Of a stretch of DNA of 48,479 nt, positions 33,142 through 42,900 are shown in pieces; the stretch's first letter is position 1; the number at the start of each line of letters is the position of its first letter. The notes beneath the pieces were generated by a model that had not been told where the DNA came from, ran no database searches, and worked only from the letters and a program-made list of their open reading frames with translations. Origin of the DNA: Rhizobium ecuadorense (GTDB lineage: Bacteria > Pseudomonadota > Alphaproteobacteria > Rhizobiales > Rhizobiaceae); assembly GCF_001187535.1 (NCBI RefSeq), contig NZ_LFIO01000302.1, positions 1 to 48,479 on the forward strand, written 5' to 3'. A program made the translations under genes and the position numbers.

Positions 33142-35460
33142 ATGAAATTTCTGGCCACCCTGTTTTTTATTGTGCTCGCCTTCATCGGATTGGGTCTGAT
33201 GGGAGGCGGCGCATTGCTGCTCGGCTTCGGCGGCTCGCCCTATTACGCGATGGTCGGGCTTGCCTATCTGTCTGCCGCGCTTCTGCTGTGGCGCCGGCAG
33301 ACGTCAGGCGCCCTCATCGTCCTGCTTGTGGCCGTTTTCACCCTTCCCTGGGCACTATGGGAGTCGGGTTTCAATTTCTGGGCGCTCTTTGCGCGTCTGA
33401 TGTCGCCCATCGCACTGGCTGGCTTTGCACTTTTCTTTGCGCCGTCACTTTCGCCAACCGCCAACCGCAAACTCTTCTATGGCGGCACCTTGATTGCGGT
33501 CATCCTCTTCGCTGTCGGTTTTAGCCTTGCGTTCACGCCGCACGGGTTGATCCGCCCCTCCGCCGGCATCCCCGCCTATAAGACCGCCAAGGGTGACAAC
33601 TCACCCTCCGACTGGACGTCCTATGGCCGCAGCACGGCCGGAGACCGCTACTCCCCGTTCGATCAGATCAACCGCGGCAATGTTGCCAAGCTCGACCTTG
33701 CCTGGACATATCGCACCGGCAAAAGCGATGGCGCCGATCAGAACACGCCTCTGCAGATCGGCGATACGGTCTACACCTGCACGCCGACCAATGTGATCGC
33801 AGCGCTTGATGCAGATACGGGCAAACCCCGCTGGACCTTCGATCCCAAGGCGGCCGCGCCTTACTGGCAACGCTGCCGCGGCCTCGGCTACTACAAGATG
33901 CCACAGGAGGCCCAATCCGCCGACGGTCTTTGCAATGAGCGTCTGGTGCAGACGACAATCGATGCCCGTCTCCTGGAGATCGACAGCAAGACCGGCGCGC
34001 CCTGCAGGGGCTTCGGAGACAATGGCACGGTGCAGCTTTCCCAGGGCATGGGTGAAGTCAAGTCGGGTTACTATTTTCAGACGTCGGCGCCACTGATTGC
34101 CCGCAATCTGATCGTCATCGGAGGCTGGGTCATAGACAATCAGGAGATGGGCGAACCCTCGGGCGTCATCCGCGCCTTCAATGTCGTTACCGGCGAGCTC
34201 GAATGGGCATGGGATCTTGGCAACCTAGAGATCACCAAACTCCCGCCGGAGGGCCAGACCTATACGCGGGCCACGCCCAACATGTGGACGACGGCCGCAT
34301 TCGACGACAAGCTCGGCCTCATCTATGCACCGCTCGGCAATACCACCCCGGATTATTACGGCGTTAATCGTCCGGCCTTCGCCGATCAATACAATGCCAC
34401 GTTGGTGGCGCTTGATGTCACGACGGGACGGGAGAAATGGAAGTTCCAGACCGTGCATCACGATATCTGGGACTATGACCTGCCGGCCCAGCCGGTTCTG
34501 ATCGACCTTCCCGACGGCAATGGCGCCACCATCCCTGCACTGCTGCAGACCACCAAACGCGGGCAGCTTTTCCTGCTCAACCGTCAGACCGGTGCACCGC
34601 TTGCCGAGGTTCAGGAGAAGCCGGTACCGCAGCAAGGTGGCGCACCCGAGGAGAAATTGTCTCCGACCCAGCCCTATTCCGTCGGCATGCCGACCATCGG
34701 TGCGGAACGGGTGACGGAGCAGACGGCCTGGGGCCTGACGATCTTCGATCAGCTGGCATGCCGCATCGCCTTTCGAAAGATGCGCTACGACGGCGATTTC
34801 ACCCCGATCGGTCCGCAATATGCGATTCAGCAGCCGGGAAACCTTGGAGGCCTCAATTGGGGGAGCGTTTCGGTCGATCTGCCCAACAACCGGGTCTTCC
34901 TGAACGATATCCGTGTGCCCAGCCTCTTCGCCCTCATTCCCCGCGGGGAATATGTCGATTTTGCCCTCACCACGACTGCACACGGCCCCTCCGCCCCGCA
35001 GCGCGGCACACCTTTCGGCATGGCCACCGAAATGTGGACATCGAGGCTCCGCGTTCCCTGCACGCAACCGCCCTTCGGCACCATCACAGCCGTGGATCTG
35101 AACACCCGCAAGATCGCATGGCAGGTCCCGGCCGGGACCGCCGAACAGCTCGGGCCGTTTAAGATCAAAAGCAATCTGCCGATGCCGATGGGCCTGCCGA
35201 GTTATGCCGGTACGTCGGCGACTGCCGGCGGTGTCGTCTTCTTCGCCGGCTTTCAGGATTATTACATCCGCGCTTACGACGCCGAGAACGGTGATGAGCT
35301 CTGGAAATATCCCCTTCCGGTCGGCGCGAGTGCAACGCCGATGACCTACGTCTCACCCATAACCGGCAAGCAATATGTCGTGATATCGGTTGGCGGCGCA
35401 CCATATTCGAAGGATGTCGGCGACTACGTCTTTGCCTTCTCCCTGAAAGACGGAGAATAG
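33142..35460 (+). CDS. gcd: Membrane-bound PQQ-dependent glucose dehydrogenase
   Basis: A 772-residue quinoprotein of the glucose/quinate/shikimate dehydrogenase family. Five membrane segments fill residues 1-135; the periplasmic beta-propeller follows from about 160. Active-site regions are DIWDYDLPAQP (catalytic Asp) and TTKRGQLFLLNRQTG (PQQ-binding Lys-Arg), with LGNTTPDYYG and GGLNWGS further marks. It oxidises glucose (or a related sugar) to the lactone in the periplasm and passes electrons to ubiquinone; in soil bacteria this acidifies the medium and frees phosphate. The ATG at 33142 has GAGGA 5 bases upstream; the frame open from 32935 is not used. No PQQ synthesis genes are in the window. 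Confidence 0.9.
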   Translation: MKFLATLFFIVLAFIGLGLMGGGALLLGFGGSPYYAMVGLAYLSAALLLWRRQTSGALIVLLVAVFTLPWALWESGFNFWALFARLMSPIALAGFALFFAPSLSPTANRKLFYGGTLIAVILFAVGFSLAFTPHGLIRPSAGIPAYKTAKGDNSPSDWTSYGRSTAGDRYSPFDQINRGNVAKLDLAWTYRTGKSDGADQNTPLQIGDTVYTCTPTNVIAALDADTGKPRWTFDPKAAAPYWQRCRGLGYYKMPQEAQSADGLCNERLVQTTIDARLLEIDSKTGAPCRGFGDNGTVQLSQGMGEVKSGYYFQTSAPLIARNLIVIGGWVIDNQEMGEPSGVIRAFNVVTGELEWAWDLGNLEITKLPPEGQTYTRATPNMWTTAAFDDKLGLIYAPLGNTTPDYYGVNRPAFADQYNATLVALDVTTGREKWKFQTVHHDIWDYDLPAQPVLIDLPDGNGATIPALLQTTKRGQLFLLNRQTGAPLAEVQEKPVPQQGGAPEEKLSPTQPYSVGMPTIGAERVTEQTAWGLTIFDQLACRIAFRKMRYDGDFTPIGPQYAIQQPGNLGGLNWGSVSVDLPNNRVFLNDIRVPSLFALIPRGEYVDFALTTTAHGPSAPQRGTPFGMATEMWTSRLRVPCTQPPFGTITAVDLNTRKIAWQVPAGTAEQLGPFKIKSNLPMPMGLPSYAGTSATAGGVVFFAGFQDYYIRAYDAENGDELWKYPLPVGASATPMTYVSPITGKQYVVISVGGAPYSKDVGDYVFAFSLKDGE

Positions 35461-35585
35461 CCGCGGTCGCGTCCGCTTCACCGACGATCTTCAAGCCCAG
35501 GCGCGACCCCTTCTCATGAAGGCGATGGCTACGTTGCCGGTCACGCTGTGCTATTTTGGTCCGATGAGGAACTGAGGCTACGAGC

Positions 35586-35785
35586 GTGACGCGAAAACTG
35601 GCGGCGATCCTGGTCGCGGATGTGGTCGGCTACAGCCGTCTCGCCGGTGCGGACGAGGATCGCATCCTGGCTCCATCGAACGCCGCCGCCGCGTCCTCCC
35701 CTTCCGAAACCCCGAGGACTTTAACCGCCGCGTTGAAGGGCTGCGCAAGGCGGGACTTATGGTCCCGGATGTCGGTCGCTCCTGA
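35586..35785 (+). pseudogene. Remnant of a class III adenylate/guanylate cyclase
   Basis: From a GTG at 35586 the frame reads RKLAAILVADVVGYSRLAGA and DEDR, the typical N-terminus of rhizobial class III cyclases, then loses similarity near 35670. In the next frame, up to the TGA at 35783-35785, comes VLPFRNPEDFNRRVEGLRKA (then GL), a typical C-terminus of the same TPR-bearing cyclase family. The two ends are joined by an internal deletion and frame change, leaving about 200 bases of a gene normally near 1.7 kb. No catalytic core remains. Confidence 0.7.
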
Positions 35786-35846
35786 CAGAAACTGCGGCTC
35801 GGACCGATGAGCGGGCAGCTCATTCGCGGGCGAGAATCCGAGAGTT

Positions 35847-36869
35847 TCATTTTTTCCCGTCCGCCAGTGCCTCTTTCCGCCGGCGACGCGGCAGGACTGA
35901 TTTGAAGTAGCGCCACATCGGGGAGATAACGTAGCCTGCGACCGGAATCGTGATCAAGCCGGCGACAATACCGACGATGCCCGCTCCGGTGGCCTCGACG
36001 GCCCATCGCAACACGGACGCCAGAACGGGAATGGCTTGGGAGGCGACCTCCCCGGCATCATGGATGAGATGCGCAAGGCCACCCACGCCATAGGCTTCGA
36101 GGCCGTGCACGATGATGCCGCCGCCGACCCAGATCATCGCAGCCGTTCCGACAATACCGAGCGCTTTCAGAAAATAAGGCATGCCTGTGACCAGTCCACG
36201 TCCGACCACGCGCAGGAATGCCCCCATCGGAGACGCCGTCTGCACCCGCGCCATCATCAGGCCCAGATCATCGGCCTTCACGATCAGCGCCACGCCGCCA
36301 TAGACCATGGCCGTTATACCCAGTCCAACGACGGCAAGGATGAAGGCCTGCGTGAATAAGCTGCCTGATGGCACCGCGGCGAGCGTAATCGCCATGATTT
36401 CGGCCGACAGGATGAAATCGGTCTTGATCGCACCGGCGACCTTTTCGTCTTCGAGGGATTGCGCATCGAGGCTTGTCGTCTCGAGTGCCGATTCATGGGC
36501 GTGAGCCGCATGCGGCAGCACCAGTGCGTAGATTTTTTCCACGCCCTCGTAGCAGAGAAAAAGTCCGCCGATCATAAGCAGCGGTGTGATCGCCTGCGGC
36601 GCGACGAGGCTGAGGATAAGCGCCGCGGGAAGCAGGATCAGAAGCTTGTTCTTCAGCGAACCGACTGCGATCTTGCCGATGATCGGCACTTCGCGTGCTG
36701 CCGAAAATCCGGTGACGTAGCGGGGTGTGACTGCCGCATCATCGATGACGACGCCTGCCGCTTTCGCGCCTGCCTTGGCTGCCTGGCCGGCAATATCGTC
36801 AAGCGAGGCTGCAGCCACCTTGGCCAAGGCGGCGATATCATCAAGAAGGGCGATCAGGCCAACACTCAT
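35847..36869 (-). CDS. DUF808 (YedI-type) inner-membrane protein
   Basis: A 340-residue membrane protein of the DUF808 family. The N-terminus SVGLIALLDDIAALAKVAAA, followed by SLDDIAGQAAKAGAKAAGVV, is the family signature. About eight hydrophobic segments follow, with a His-rich hydrophilic loop near residue 120 (LPHAAHAHESALE). Function is unknown; homologues are widespread in proteobacteria. GGAGG 5 bases before the ATG supports the start. It is transcribed alone, towards the cyclase remnant. Confidence 0.85.
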   Translation of the reverse strand: MSVGLIALLDDIAALAKVAAASLDDIAGQAAKAGAKAAGVVIDDAAVTPRYVTGFSAAREVPIIGKIAVGSLKNKLLILLPAALILSLVAPQAITPLLMIGGLFLCYEGVEKIYALVLPHAAHAHESALETTSLDAQSLEDEKVAGAIKTDFILSAEIMAITLAAVPSGSLFTQAFILAVVGLGITAMVYGGVALIVKADDLGLMMARVQTASPMGAFLRVVGRGLVTGMPYFLKALGIVGTAAMIWVGGGIIVHGLEAYGVGGLAHLIHDAGEVASQAIPVLASVLRWAVEATGAGIVGIVAGLITIPVAGYVISPMWRYFKSVLPRRRRKEALADGKK

Positions 36870-37369
36870 TCAAGCCTCCGTTGGGAAGATAGACTTACAC
36901 AGCATAAAACGGAAAAACCCATCCAACGACCTCGGGACGAGGCGTGTCATCCCCGCCGGGAAGATGCCACGCACAGATCGCAACGGCAATGCCGCCGTTA
37001 TTCACCCGGCGTCGGGCTCAGCCCGCCTCCCCCCGCAAAGAGCATGTCTGCCGTTTCAGCGAAACCCCTGACAGCCCCGGATTTGCACTCTGTGCCAATG
37101 CGGCGGATCAGTATCTCCGCCCGTTCGCCAGACCAGGGAAGCGTAGTTTCCGCAGCTCGGTGCGGCAGGCGAGAACGCGATTTTTGCGTATTGGATATTG
37201 GGAAAGTTGGTTGCGGGGCCTGAGAGTCGCAGACTTGCAAATTAGTCGAATTTGGAGGGTGTCTGAGGCGTACGCATATTTATGGACCCACGGTTTCGCA
37301 AGCACGACAAACTCCTTGCCGTGAGCCGTCGGCTATTTTTAAAGCGATCTCCATCATCTCCCTTCCCAC
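36870..37369. other. Intergenic region, no gene called
   Basis: 500 bases between DUF808 and the TetR gene end. Short open frames occur on both strands but none has a ribosome-binding site or recognisable product. The first 60 bases hold the DUF808 promoter region. No tRNA, repeat or strong terminator was seen. Confidence 0.4.
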
Positions 37370-38041
37370 TCATTTTCGTATTTTTGCGGACCATGCCACT
37401 CGAACGCCGAGGGCGCTCAGGACGAATGCGATCTGGCCTCTCAGTTCCATGTCGACATCATTCTGGTTTTTTAGGCGCAGTTCAACCAGAAGAGGATGCA
37501 GAAACGGATTCATTGCATCGACAACAGCTTGTGCGGTTTCCACTGAACCAGCAACGCCCAGTTTAGATGATGCATTCATCTCGCGGAGGATTTTTGCGAG
37601 AATTGCGATCAATCGTTGAAGATAGAGGCGCGTTACTGCCCAGTTGTCCAAATAAGCTGCGACGTAGAGCGCGTGGATATTCGGCGCATGGATAAAATCT
37701 TCGCGAACCCGACGATGAAGGACTTGCAGGATCGTAACCAGCCTTGCCGGAGCGGTGTCGGGACCGCCGGCGATATGAGTGATCGCCGACAGCGTGTCGT
37801 CGGTTAGCCTGGCAAAAACGCCATGGTCTATAGCCGCTCTCGTTGGGAAAAAGCGATAGATGTTCGCCCGGCTCATGTCCAGGTTATCTGCTATATCGGC
37901 GACGTTGGTTTTCTTGTGGCCGATGCGGCGGATATAGGCTTCGGCATGATCGAGAATAAGGCTCCTGATTTCAGCGTCTTCGCCTCGGCGTGACCTCAGG
38001 CCATCGCTTGGCATCACCAAGGTGTCAGAGGCCGCCAACAT
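37370..38041 (-). CDS. TetR-family transcriptional regulator
   Basis: A 223-residue regulator. The helix-turn-helix is at about residues 25-70 (IRSLILDHAEAYIRRIGHKK, then TNVADIADNLDMSRANIYRFFPTR), typical of TetR. The C-terminal part is a ligand-binding domain with helices of unknown specificity. The ATG at 38041 overlaps the end of the NmrA-like gene by 17 bases; an ATG at 38014 is an alternative. It is the last of three same-strand genes (glutathione transferase, NmrA-like protein, TetR) and may repress them in response to a reactive or aromatic compound. Confidence 0.8.
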   Translation of the reverse strand: MLAASDTLVMPSDGLRSRRGEDAEIRSLILDHAEAYIRRIGHKKTNVADIADNLDMSRANIYRFFPTRAAIDHGVFARLTDDTLSAITHIAGGPDTAPARLVTILQVLHRRVREDFIHAPNIHALYVAAYLDNWAVTRLYLQRLIAILAKILREMNASSKLGVAGSVETAQAVVDAMNPFLHPLLVELRLKNQNDVDMELRGQIAFVLSALGVRVAWSAKIRK

Positions 38042-39125
38042 TTCCCCTTTGCCTATCTTCGCTGCTTTTCAGAACCGAAAAGCTGTTTTGCAACGCCTCG
38101 GGCTGCAGCTTGTCCCAGAGCGAAGGTGAACCGTTTAAGCGGGCAAGTTCCTCATGGCGCCGTATCCACTGCTCGGCCGACCTCAATCTGTTGGGATGGA
38201 TGTCATCAAGAAGCTGGTAATCGCGTTTGATGATGTCATGTCTCCACATGTTCCAGAAGCCCGTGAAGTTGTCCCTAAAACTCATCGTGCTCCTATCGGC
38301 GGGATCCGCATTGTAGCCGGCCGGCCGATCTGCCGCGTTCTTGAGGGATCCGCCGAAATACTGATGCACGTCGGTATCTATGTAACGTGCGGGATGTCCC
38401 GTCACACGCTCGAACGTCGCAGCGAGTTCGTCGTAACGCACATGTTCGATGGCAACCTCAAGGTCCATTCCGACAGACCGTTCGGTGTTGTCGAAAAGCC
38501 AACGGACATAATATGCGCAATCTTCCAGCGAGACATGGACAACGGCTCCACGTCCAAGCGGCACTCTCCAGGTAACAACGCCCTCCTCAATTCTGGGCGT
38601 CATCGGCGTAAAGGGCGAGAACGCCATCTCCATATACGGCCCGGTCGTAAATATCGCGGCGCCCATCCTGTCGGCATTGGCTTTGTTTTGCGACAGAATC
38701 CATTCTGCGACGCGCCCTTTGCCGTCATAGTGGCCGGTTCGGAAACGCGAATCATATCCTGCCTTTTTCAGCACATAGTCGAGGTTGCCGAAAACGAAGA
38801 ACCTGATCCCCTCCTCGATCGCGATTTCATAGGTCCTCATCGCGAGATAGGTTTCTGTTTTCTCGCCCGTGTTGAACCCGTCGATATTGACAAAAGCTCC
38901 ATTGCAAGCACGGAAGCCTTTGCGGAAAATCTCTTCGTCAGCGAATGAACCCTCTATCAAGGAGACATTGCCCATATCCTCCAGTTGTCTCGCGCGCTCC
39001 GATGTACCGTCTCGGGTGAGTGCCAGAACGTCATATTTGCCGTCAGCGACCAGACCCTTTACCACCGACATTCCTTGTGCTCCCGTGGCACCAATCACGA
39101 AAATTCTGCTGGTTTCAAATGACAT
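38025..39125 (-). CDS. NmrA-like NAD(P)-binding protein
   Basis: A 366-residue atypical short-chain dehydrogenase of the NmrA/HSCARG type. The N-terminal Rossmann motif is FVIGATGAQGMSVVKGL (about 8-24), and the second strand has LTRDGTSERARQLEDMG, fitting NADP recognition. The usual Tyr-x3-Lys catalytic pair is not evident, so a redox-sensing or quinone-oxidoreductase role is possible. AAGGAG 6 bases upstream fixes the ATG at 39125 in place of 39140. It lies 69 bases downstream of the glutathione-transferase gene and overlaps the TetR gene. Confidence 0.8.
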   Translation of the reverse strand: MSFETSRIFVIGATGAQGMSVVKGLVADGKYDVLALTRDGTSERARQLEDMGNVSLIEGSFADEEIFRKGFRACNGAFVNIDGFNTGEKTETYLAMRTYEIAIEEGIRFFVFGNLDYVLKKAGYDSRFRTGHYDGKGRVAEWILSQNKANADRMGAAIFTTGPYMEMAFSPFTPMTPRIEEGVVTWRVPLGRGAVVHVSLEDCAYYVRWLFDNTERSVGMDLEVAIEHVRYDELAATFERVTGHPARYIDTDVHQYFGGSLKNAADRPAGYNADPADRSTMSFRDNFTGFWNMWRHDIIKRDYQLLDDIHPNRLRSAEQWIRRHEELARLNGSPSLWDKLQPEALQNSFSVLKSSEDRQRGNVGGL

Positions 39126-39194
39126 CCGGATCTCCTTCAAGTGCTCGACATGCCCACGACCATGAAACGATTTTTGCGTGCATCGTTCGGGCAG

Positions 39195-39779
39195 TCATGC
39201 TGATCGAATCACAGGTGCAGACGTTGTCAGCGCCCGTCGAAATGCCGGCCGCCCTTCACCGCGTGCGACGTAATTCTTAAGATTTGGATTGTTTTCGAGG
39301 AATTCAGTGCCGCGTAGCGCTCGCAGCACTGACACCATCAATAGGTCCGCGGCACTGAATTCCCCTTCCAACCAATCAGCGTTGCCAAGCTTGGAGGAAA
39401 GTTCCCTAAGCCGAACAGGCAGATAGCCGGCGCCATCGGATGAGATGCAAGGCTCGATTGTGTTCAACGCCGCAAACATCCACATAATCGCACGAGACCT
39501 GGCGTTTGGATCGAGCGGGAGCAGGCCAGGAAATTTGTGCGCGATGTGATGGACGATCGCACCTGACTCAAAAAGCACGAGATCCCCGTCCTCATAGGTC
39601 GGCACCTGCCCAAAAGGATGAAGCTCGCGGTATTCAGGACGGCGCATTTCGGAAAAAGTCAGCAATCGCATCTCATAGGGCTGCCCAACTTCCTCAAGCG
39701 CCCATCGCACGCGCATATCCCGGTGAAAACCCCGGCCGCCATCGGGAGGGTTTCTGAAAATTGATACGATCGGGGTCAT
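39195..39779 (-). CDS. Glutathione S-transferase family protein
   Basis: A 194-residue protein with an N-terminal thioredoxin-like domain (about 1-80) and a helical C-terminal domain. Glutathione-binding marks are FGQVPTYEDGDLVLFESGAI (about 56-75; cis-Pro and the Glu-Ser pair). The N-terminal catalytic residue is unclear (IFRNPPDGGRG), so the class is not assigned. It probably conjugates glutathione to electrophiles or reduces them. AGGAG 4 bases before the ATG. First gene of a presumed three-gene detoxification operon, downstream of the RND genes on the same strand. Confidence 0.82.
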   Translation of the reverse strand: MTPIVSIFRNPPDGGRGFHRDMRVRWALEEVGQPYEMRLLTFSEMRRPEYRELHPFGQVPTYEDGDLVLFESGAIVHHIAHKFPGLLPLDPNARSRAIMWMFAALNTIEPCISSDGAGYLPVRLRELSSKLGNADWLEGEFSAADLLMVSVLRALRGTEFLENNPNLKNYVARGEGRPAFRRALTTSAPVIRSA

Positions 39780-39822
39780 GTCGCTCCTATTCTTCGATTC
39801 GCGTGGGTGGTTGACGGCTGGA

Positions 39823-39850
39823 TCCCGCCGCCATTGGGCTGGAGGCGGGA
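39823..39850. repeat. Hairpin upstream of the glutathione transferase gene
   Basis: TCCCGCC (39823-39829) and GGCGGGA (39844-39850) form a 7-base stem with a 14-base loop. It lies between the RND gene end and the glutathione-transferase start, near the stronger stem at 39870. Confidence 0.45.
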
Positions 39851-39869
39851 CCTGATGGTTACCCTTCGA

Positions 39870-39902
39870 CTACTCCGAAGCGTCAGCGACGCTTCGGAGT
39901 AG
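39870..39902 (-). terminator. Perfect 15-base stem-loop after the RND gene
   Basis: CTACTCCGAAGCGTC (39870-39884) pairs exactly with GACGCTTCGGAGTAG (39888-39902) around an AGC loop. It starts 10 bases past the stop of the RND pump gene. There is no T run after it, so it may act as a 3'-end stabiliser or a rho-independent terminator of poor type; a small palindromic repeat is the alternative. Confidence 0.6.
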
Positions 39903-39911
39903 GTCATCGCA

Positions 39912-42900
39912 TCACTCCGCCGCGAGATGCATCTTCGGTTCCGTCTGACTAGCCCCCGACTGGATCGTTCCATGGTCTTGGTGCATCTCGGTTTCCTCTG
40001 TGGGCTTGATCCGGAACCATGCCGCATAGAGAGCAGGAAGGAACAGCAGGATCATCGCGGTGCCGACAGCCGTGCCGCCGATCAGCGTGTAGGCCATCGA
40101 TCCCCAGAACACCGAATGGGTCAGCGGAATGAACGCGAGTACCGCTGCAAGCGCCGTCAGGATCACCGGACGGGTTCGCTGCACGGTCGCTTCGATGACG
40201 GCGTGATAGTCATCGAGGCCAGCCGCCTGGTTTTCCTTGATCTGCTCGGTCAGGATGAGGGTGTTGCGCATCAGGATACCGGCAAGTCCAATCAGACCTA
40301 GAATGGCGTTGAAACCGAAAGGTTGATTGAAGAGGAGCAAGGCCGGCACTGCACCGGCAAGGCCAAGCGGCGCCGTCAATATGACCATGGTCATGGTCGA
40401 CAGGCTGCGAACCTGAAGAACGATCACGATCAGTGTCGCTGCGATCATCAAGGGGAAGATTTTGGCGAGCGCGACGTTTGCCTTGAGCGATTCCTCGATA
40501 TTGCCGCCCATTTCGATCCGATAACCGACGGGCAGCGAGGTGATCAATGGCTGCAGGGCCTGCATGACGGCCTTCGACACTTCCGGTGGTTGCGTTGCCT
40601 CGCTGATGTCAGACCGGACGGTGATGACCGGCGTGCGGTCACGGCGCTTCATGATCGGCTCTTCGAAGCTAACCTCCGAGTGACCGATCTGATCGAGCGG
40701 AATTGCCCTTCCGTCCCTGCTGATCAGCGAGAAGTCCGAGAGCTTTGAGGGATCAAGACGATTGTCGCCACCGCTGCGCGCAACAACCGGGACGTTGCGG
40801 ATGTTTTCACGGACCTGGGTTATAGGAACGCCCGTCAGCAGAAGCTGCAACTGTTGGGCGGCTTCGGCTGGCGACAGGCCGATGAGATTAAGCCTCTCCT
40901 GGTCAGGAATGAAGCGGACGATGGGCGTGCGGTTGCCCCAATCGCGGTTGGACTGGCGAACGTCCGGGACGGTTTTCATGATCGCGAGTGCCTGTTCCGA
41001 GATCTGATAGAGCTTCTCGGGATCGGGCCCCATAATGCGAAACTCGACGGGGAAAGGTGTGTAAGGTCCGAACACGAGCTGCGTGACGCGAACGGAGGCT
41101 TCCGGCGCAAGGCCATCGGCGATGGCGGCACGCAGGCGATGCTTCAGCGCTTCACGACCTTCTGCATCGGGGGTGAGCGCTACGATCTTGGCGAAGGCCG
41201 GATCCGGCAGTTCAGGCGCCATTGCAAAGAAGAATCGTGGCGCGCCCTGGCCGATATAGCTGGTTACGATCTTCGACTCGGGCTGCTTCTGCAGCCAGCG
41301 CTCGAGCTTTTCGACCGTAGCGGTGGTCGTTTCGATACTCGTGCCTTCGGGCAGCCGAACCTCGACCAGCACCTCGGGACGATCCGACGTCGGGAAGAAT
41401 TGCTGCTTAACGCTTCCCATTCCCACGACGGACACAGCCATGACCACGACCACGACAGCGCAGGTCATGAACTTATGGCGAACGGCGAACTTGATGACTG
41501 CACGAAGACGTTGGTAATTCGGCGTGCCATAGATGGCGCCATGTCCGCCCGTGACAGGCTTGATGTCGGGAAGCATCTTGACGCCGAGATAGGGTGTGAA
41601 CACCACGGCGATGATCCAGGATACGATAAGAGCGAAGCCCACGACCCAGAAAATGTTGCCGGCATACTCACCCGCCGTCGATTTCGCAAAACCGACCGGC
41701 ATCAGGCCGATAATGGTGACAAGCGTGCCTGACAGCATGGGCGCTGCGGTATGGCTCCAGGCATAGGCGGCCGCCTTGATGCGGTCCATGCCCTCTTCCA
41801 TCTTTACGACCATGACCTCAATAGCGATGATCGCATCATCTACCAGAAGTCCGAGCGCCAGAATCAGGGCGCCAAGCGTAATGCGATCGAAGAAGCGTCC
41901 GGTTTCCAGCATGATCAGGAAGACCACGGCAAGCGTCAGTGGAACGGCGAGTGCCACGACGATACCGACGCGCCAGCCCAGAGCGATCAGACTGACGAAC
42001 AGCACGACACCGAGCGCCATCGCGAACTTCATCATGAATTCGCCGACGGCTTCCTGAATGTTCACGGCTTGGTCGCTGACCTTCGCCAGAGTCATACCGA
42101 GAGGCAGTGATTGGCTGATCGTCGCAGATCTTTCCTCAAGCGCCTTGCCGAGTTCGAGACCATTCCAGCCCGATTGCATAACGGCAGCCAGCATGATCGC
42201 CGGCTCGCCCTCGTGTCGAATGATGTAGGTCGCGGGATCTTCGTAGCCGCGACGGATATCCGCTATATCGGAGAGTTTCAGAGTCCGGCCACCGGCCACG
42301 ATCGGTGTATCCGCGATCGCCTGTATGCTGTTGTAGGCGCCATCAAACCGGATAAAGACCTGCGGACCGCGTGTATCGATGGAGCCGGCGGGCGTCACGG
42401 TGTTCTGGTTTTGGAGGGCCGACGCGATGTCCTGCGCCGACACACCAAGCGTAGCGAGCTTGGCGAAGGAGAATTCGACAAAGATCTGCTCGGGCCGTTC
42501 GCCGAGAATGTTGATCTTCTTCACGCCCGGCACATGCAAAAGGTCCTGCCGGATCGTTTCCGCCTGACGAACCAGGTCGCGCATCGGCATGCCCTTGGCT
42601 TTCAGCGCGTAAAGGGCGAAGCTGACGTCAGAATACTCATCATTGACGAAAGGTCCGAAGACACCAGGCGGCAGGCTCCTCGCCTCGTCGCCCAGTTTCT
42701 TGCGTGCCTGATAGAATTCTTCCTCGACCGCGCTGGCCGGCGTGCTGTCCTTGAGGGTAACCGTCAGGTAAGCGTAGCCAGGACGGGTGGTTGTCTCCAC
42801 CCGATCATACCAGGTCAGTTCCTGAAGACGCTTTTCCAGCGGTTCCGCGACGAGATCCTGCATCTCGCGCGCTGTTGCGCCCGGCCAGACACTCGTAACG

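Noticed and set aside
36998..37305. Several short frames between DUF808 and TetR considered as gene remnants
   Set aside because: No similarity to any family I recognise in any frame; kept only as an empty intergenic region.
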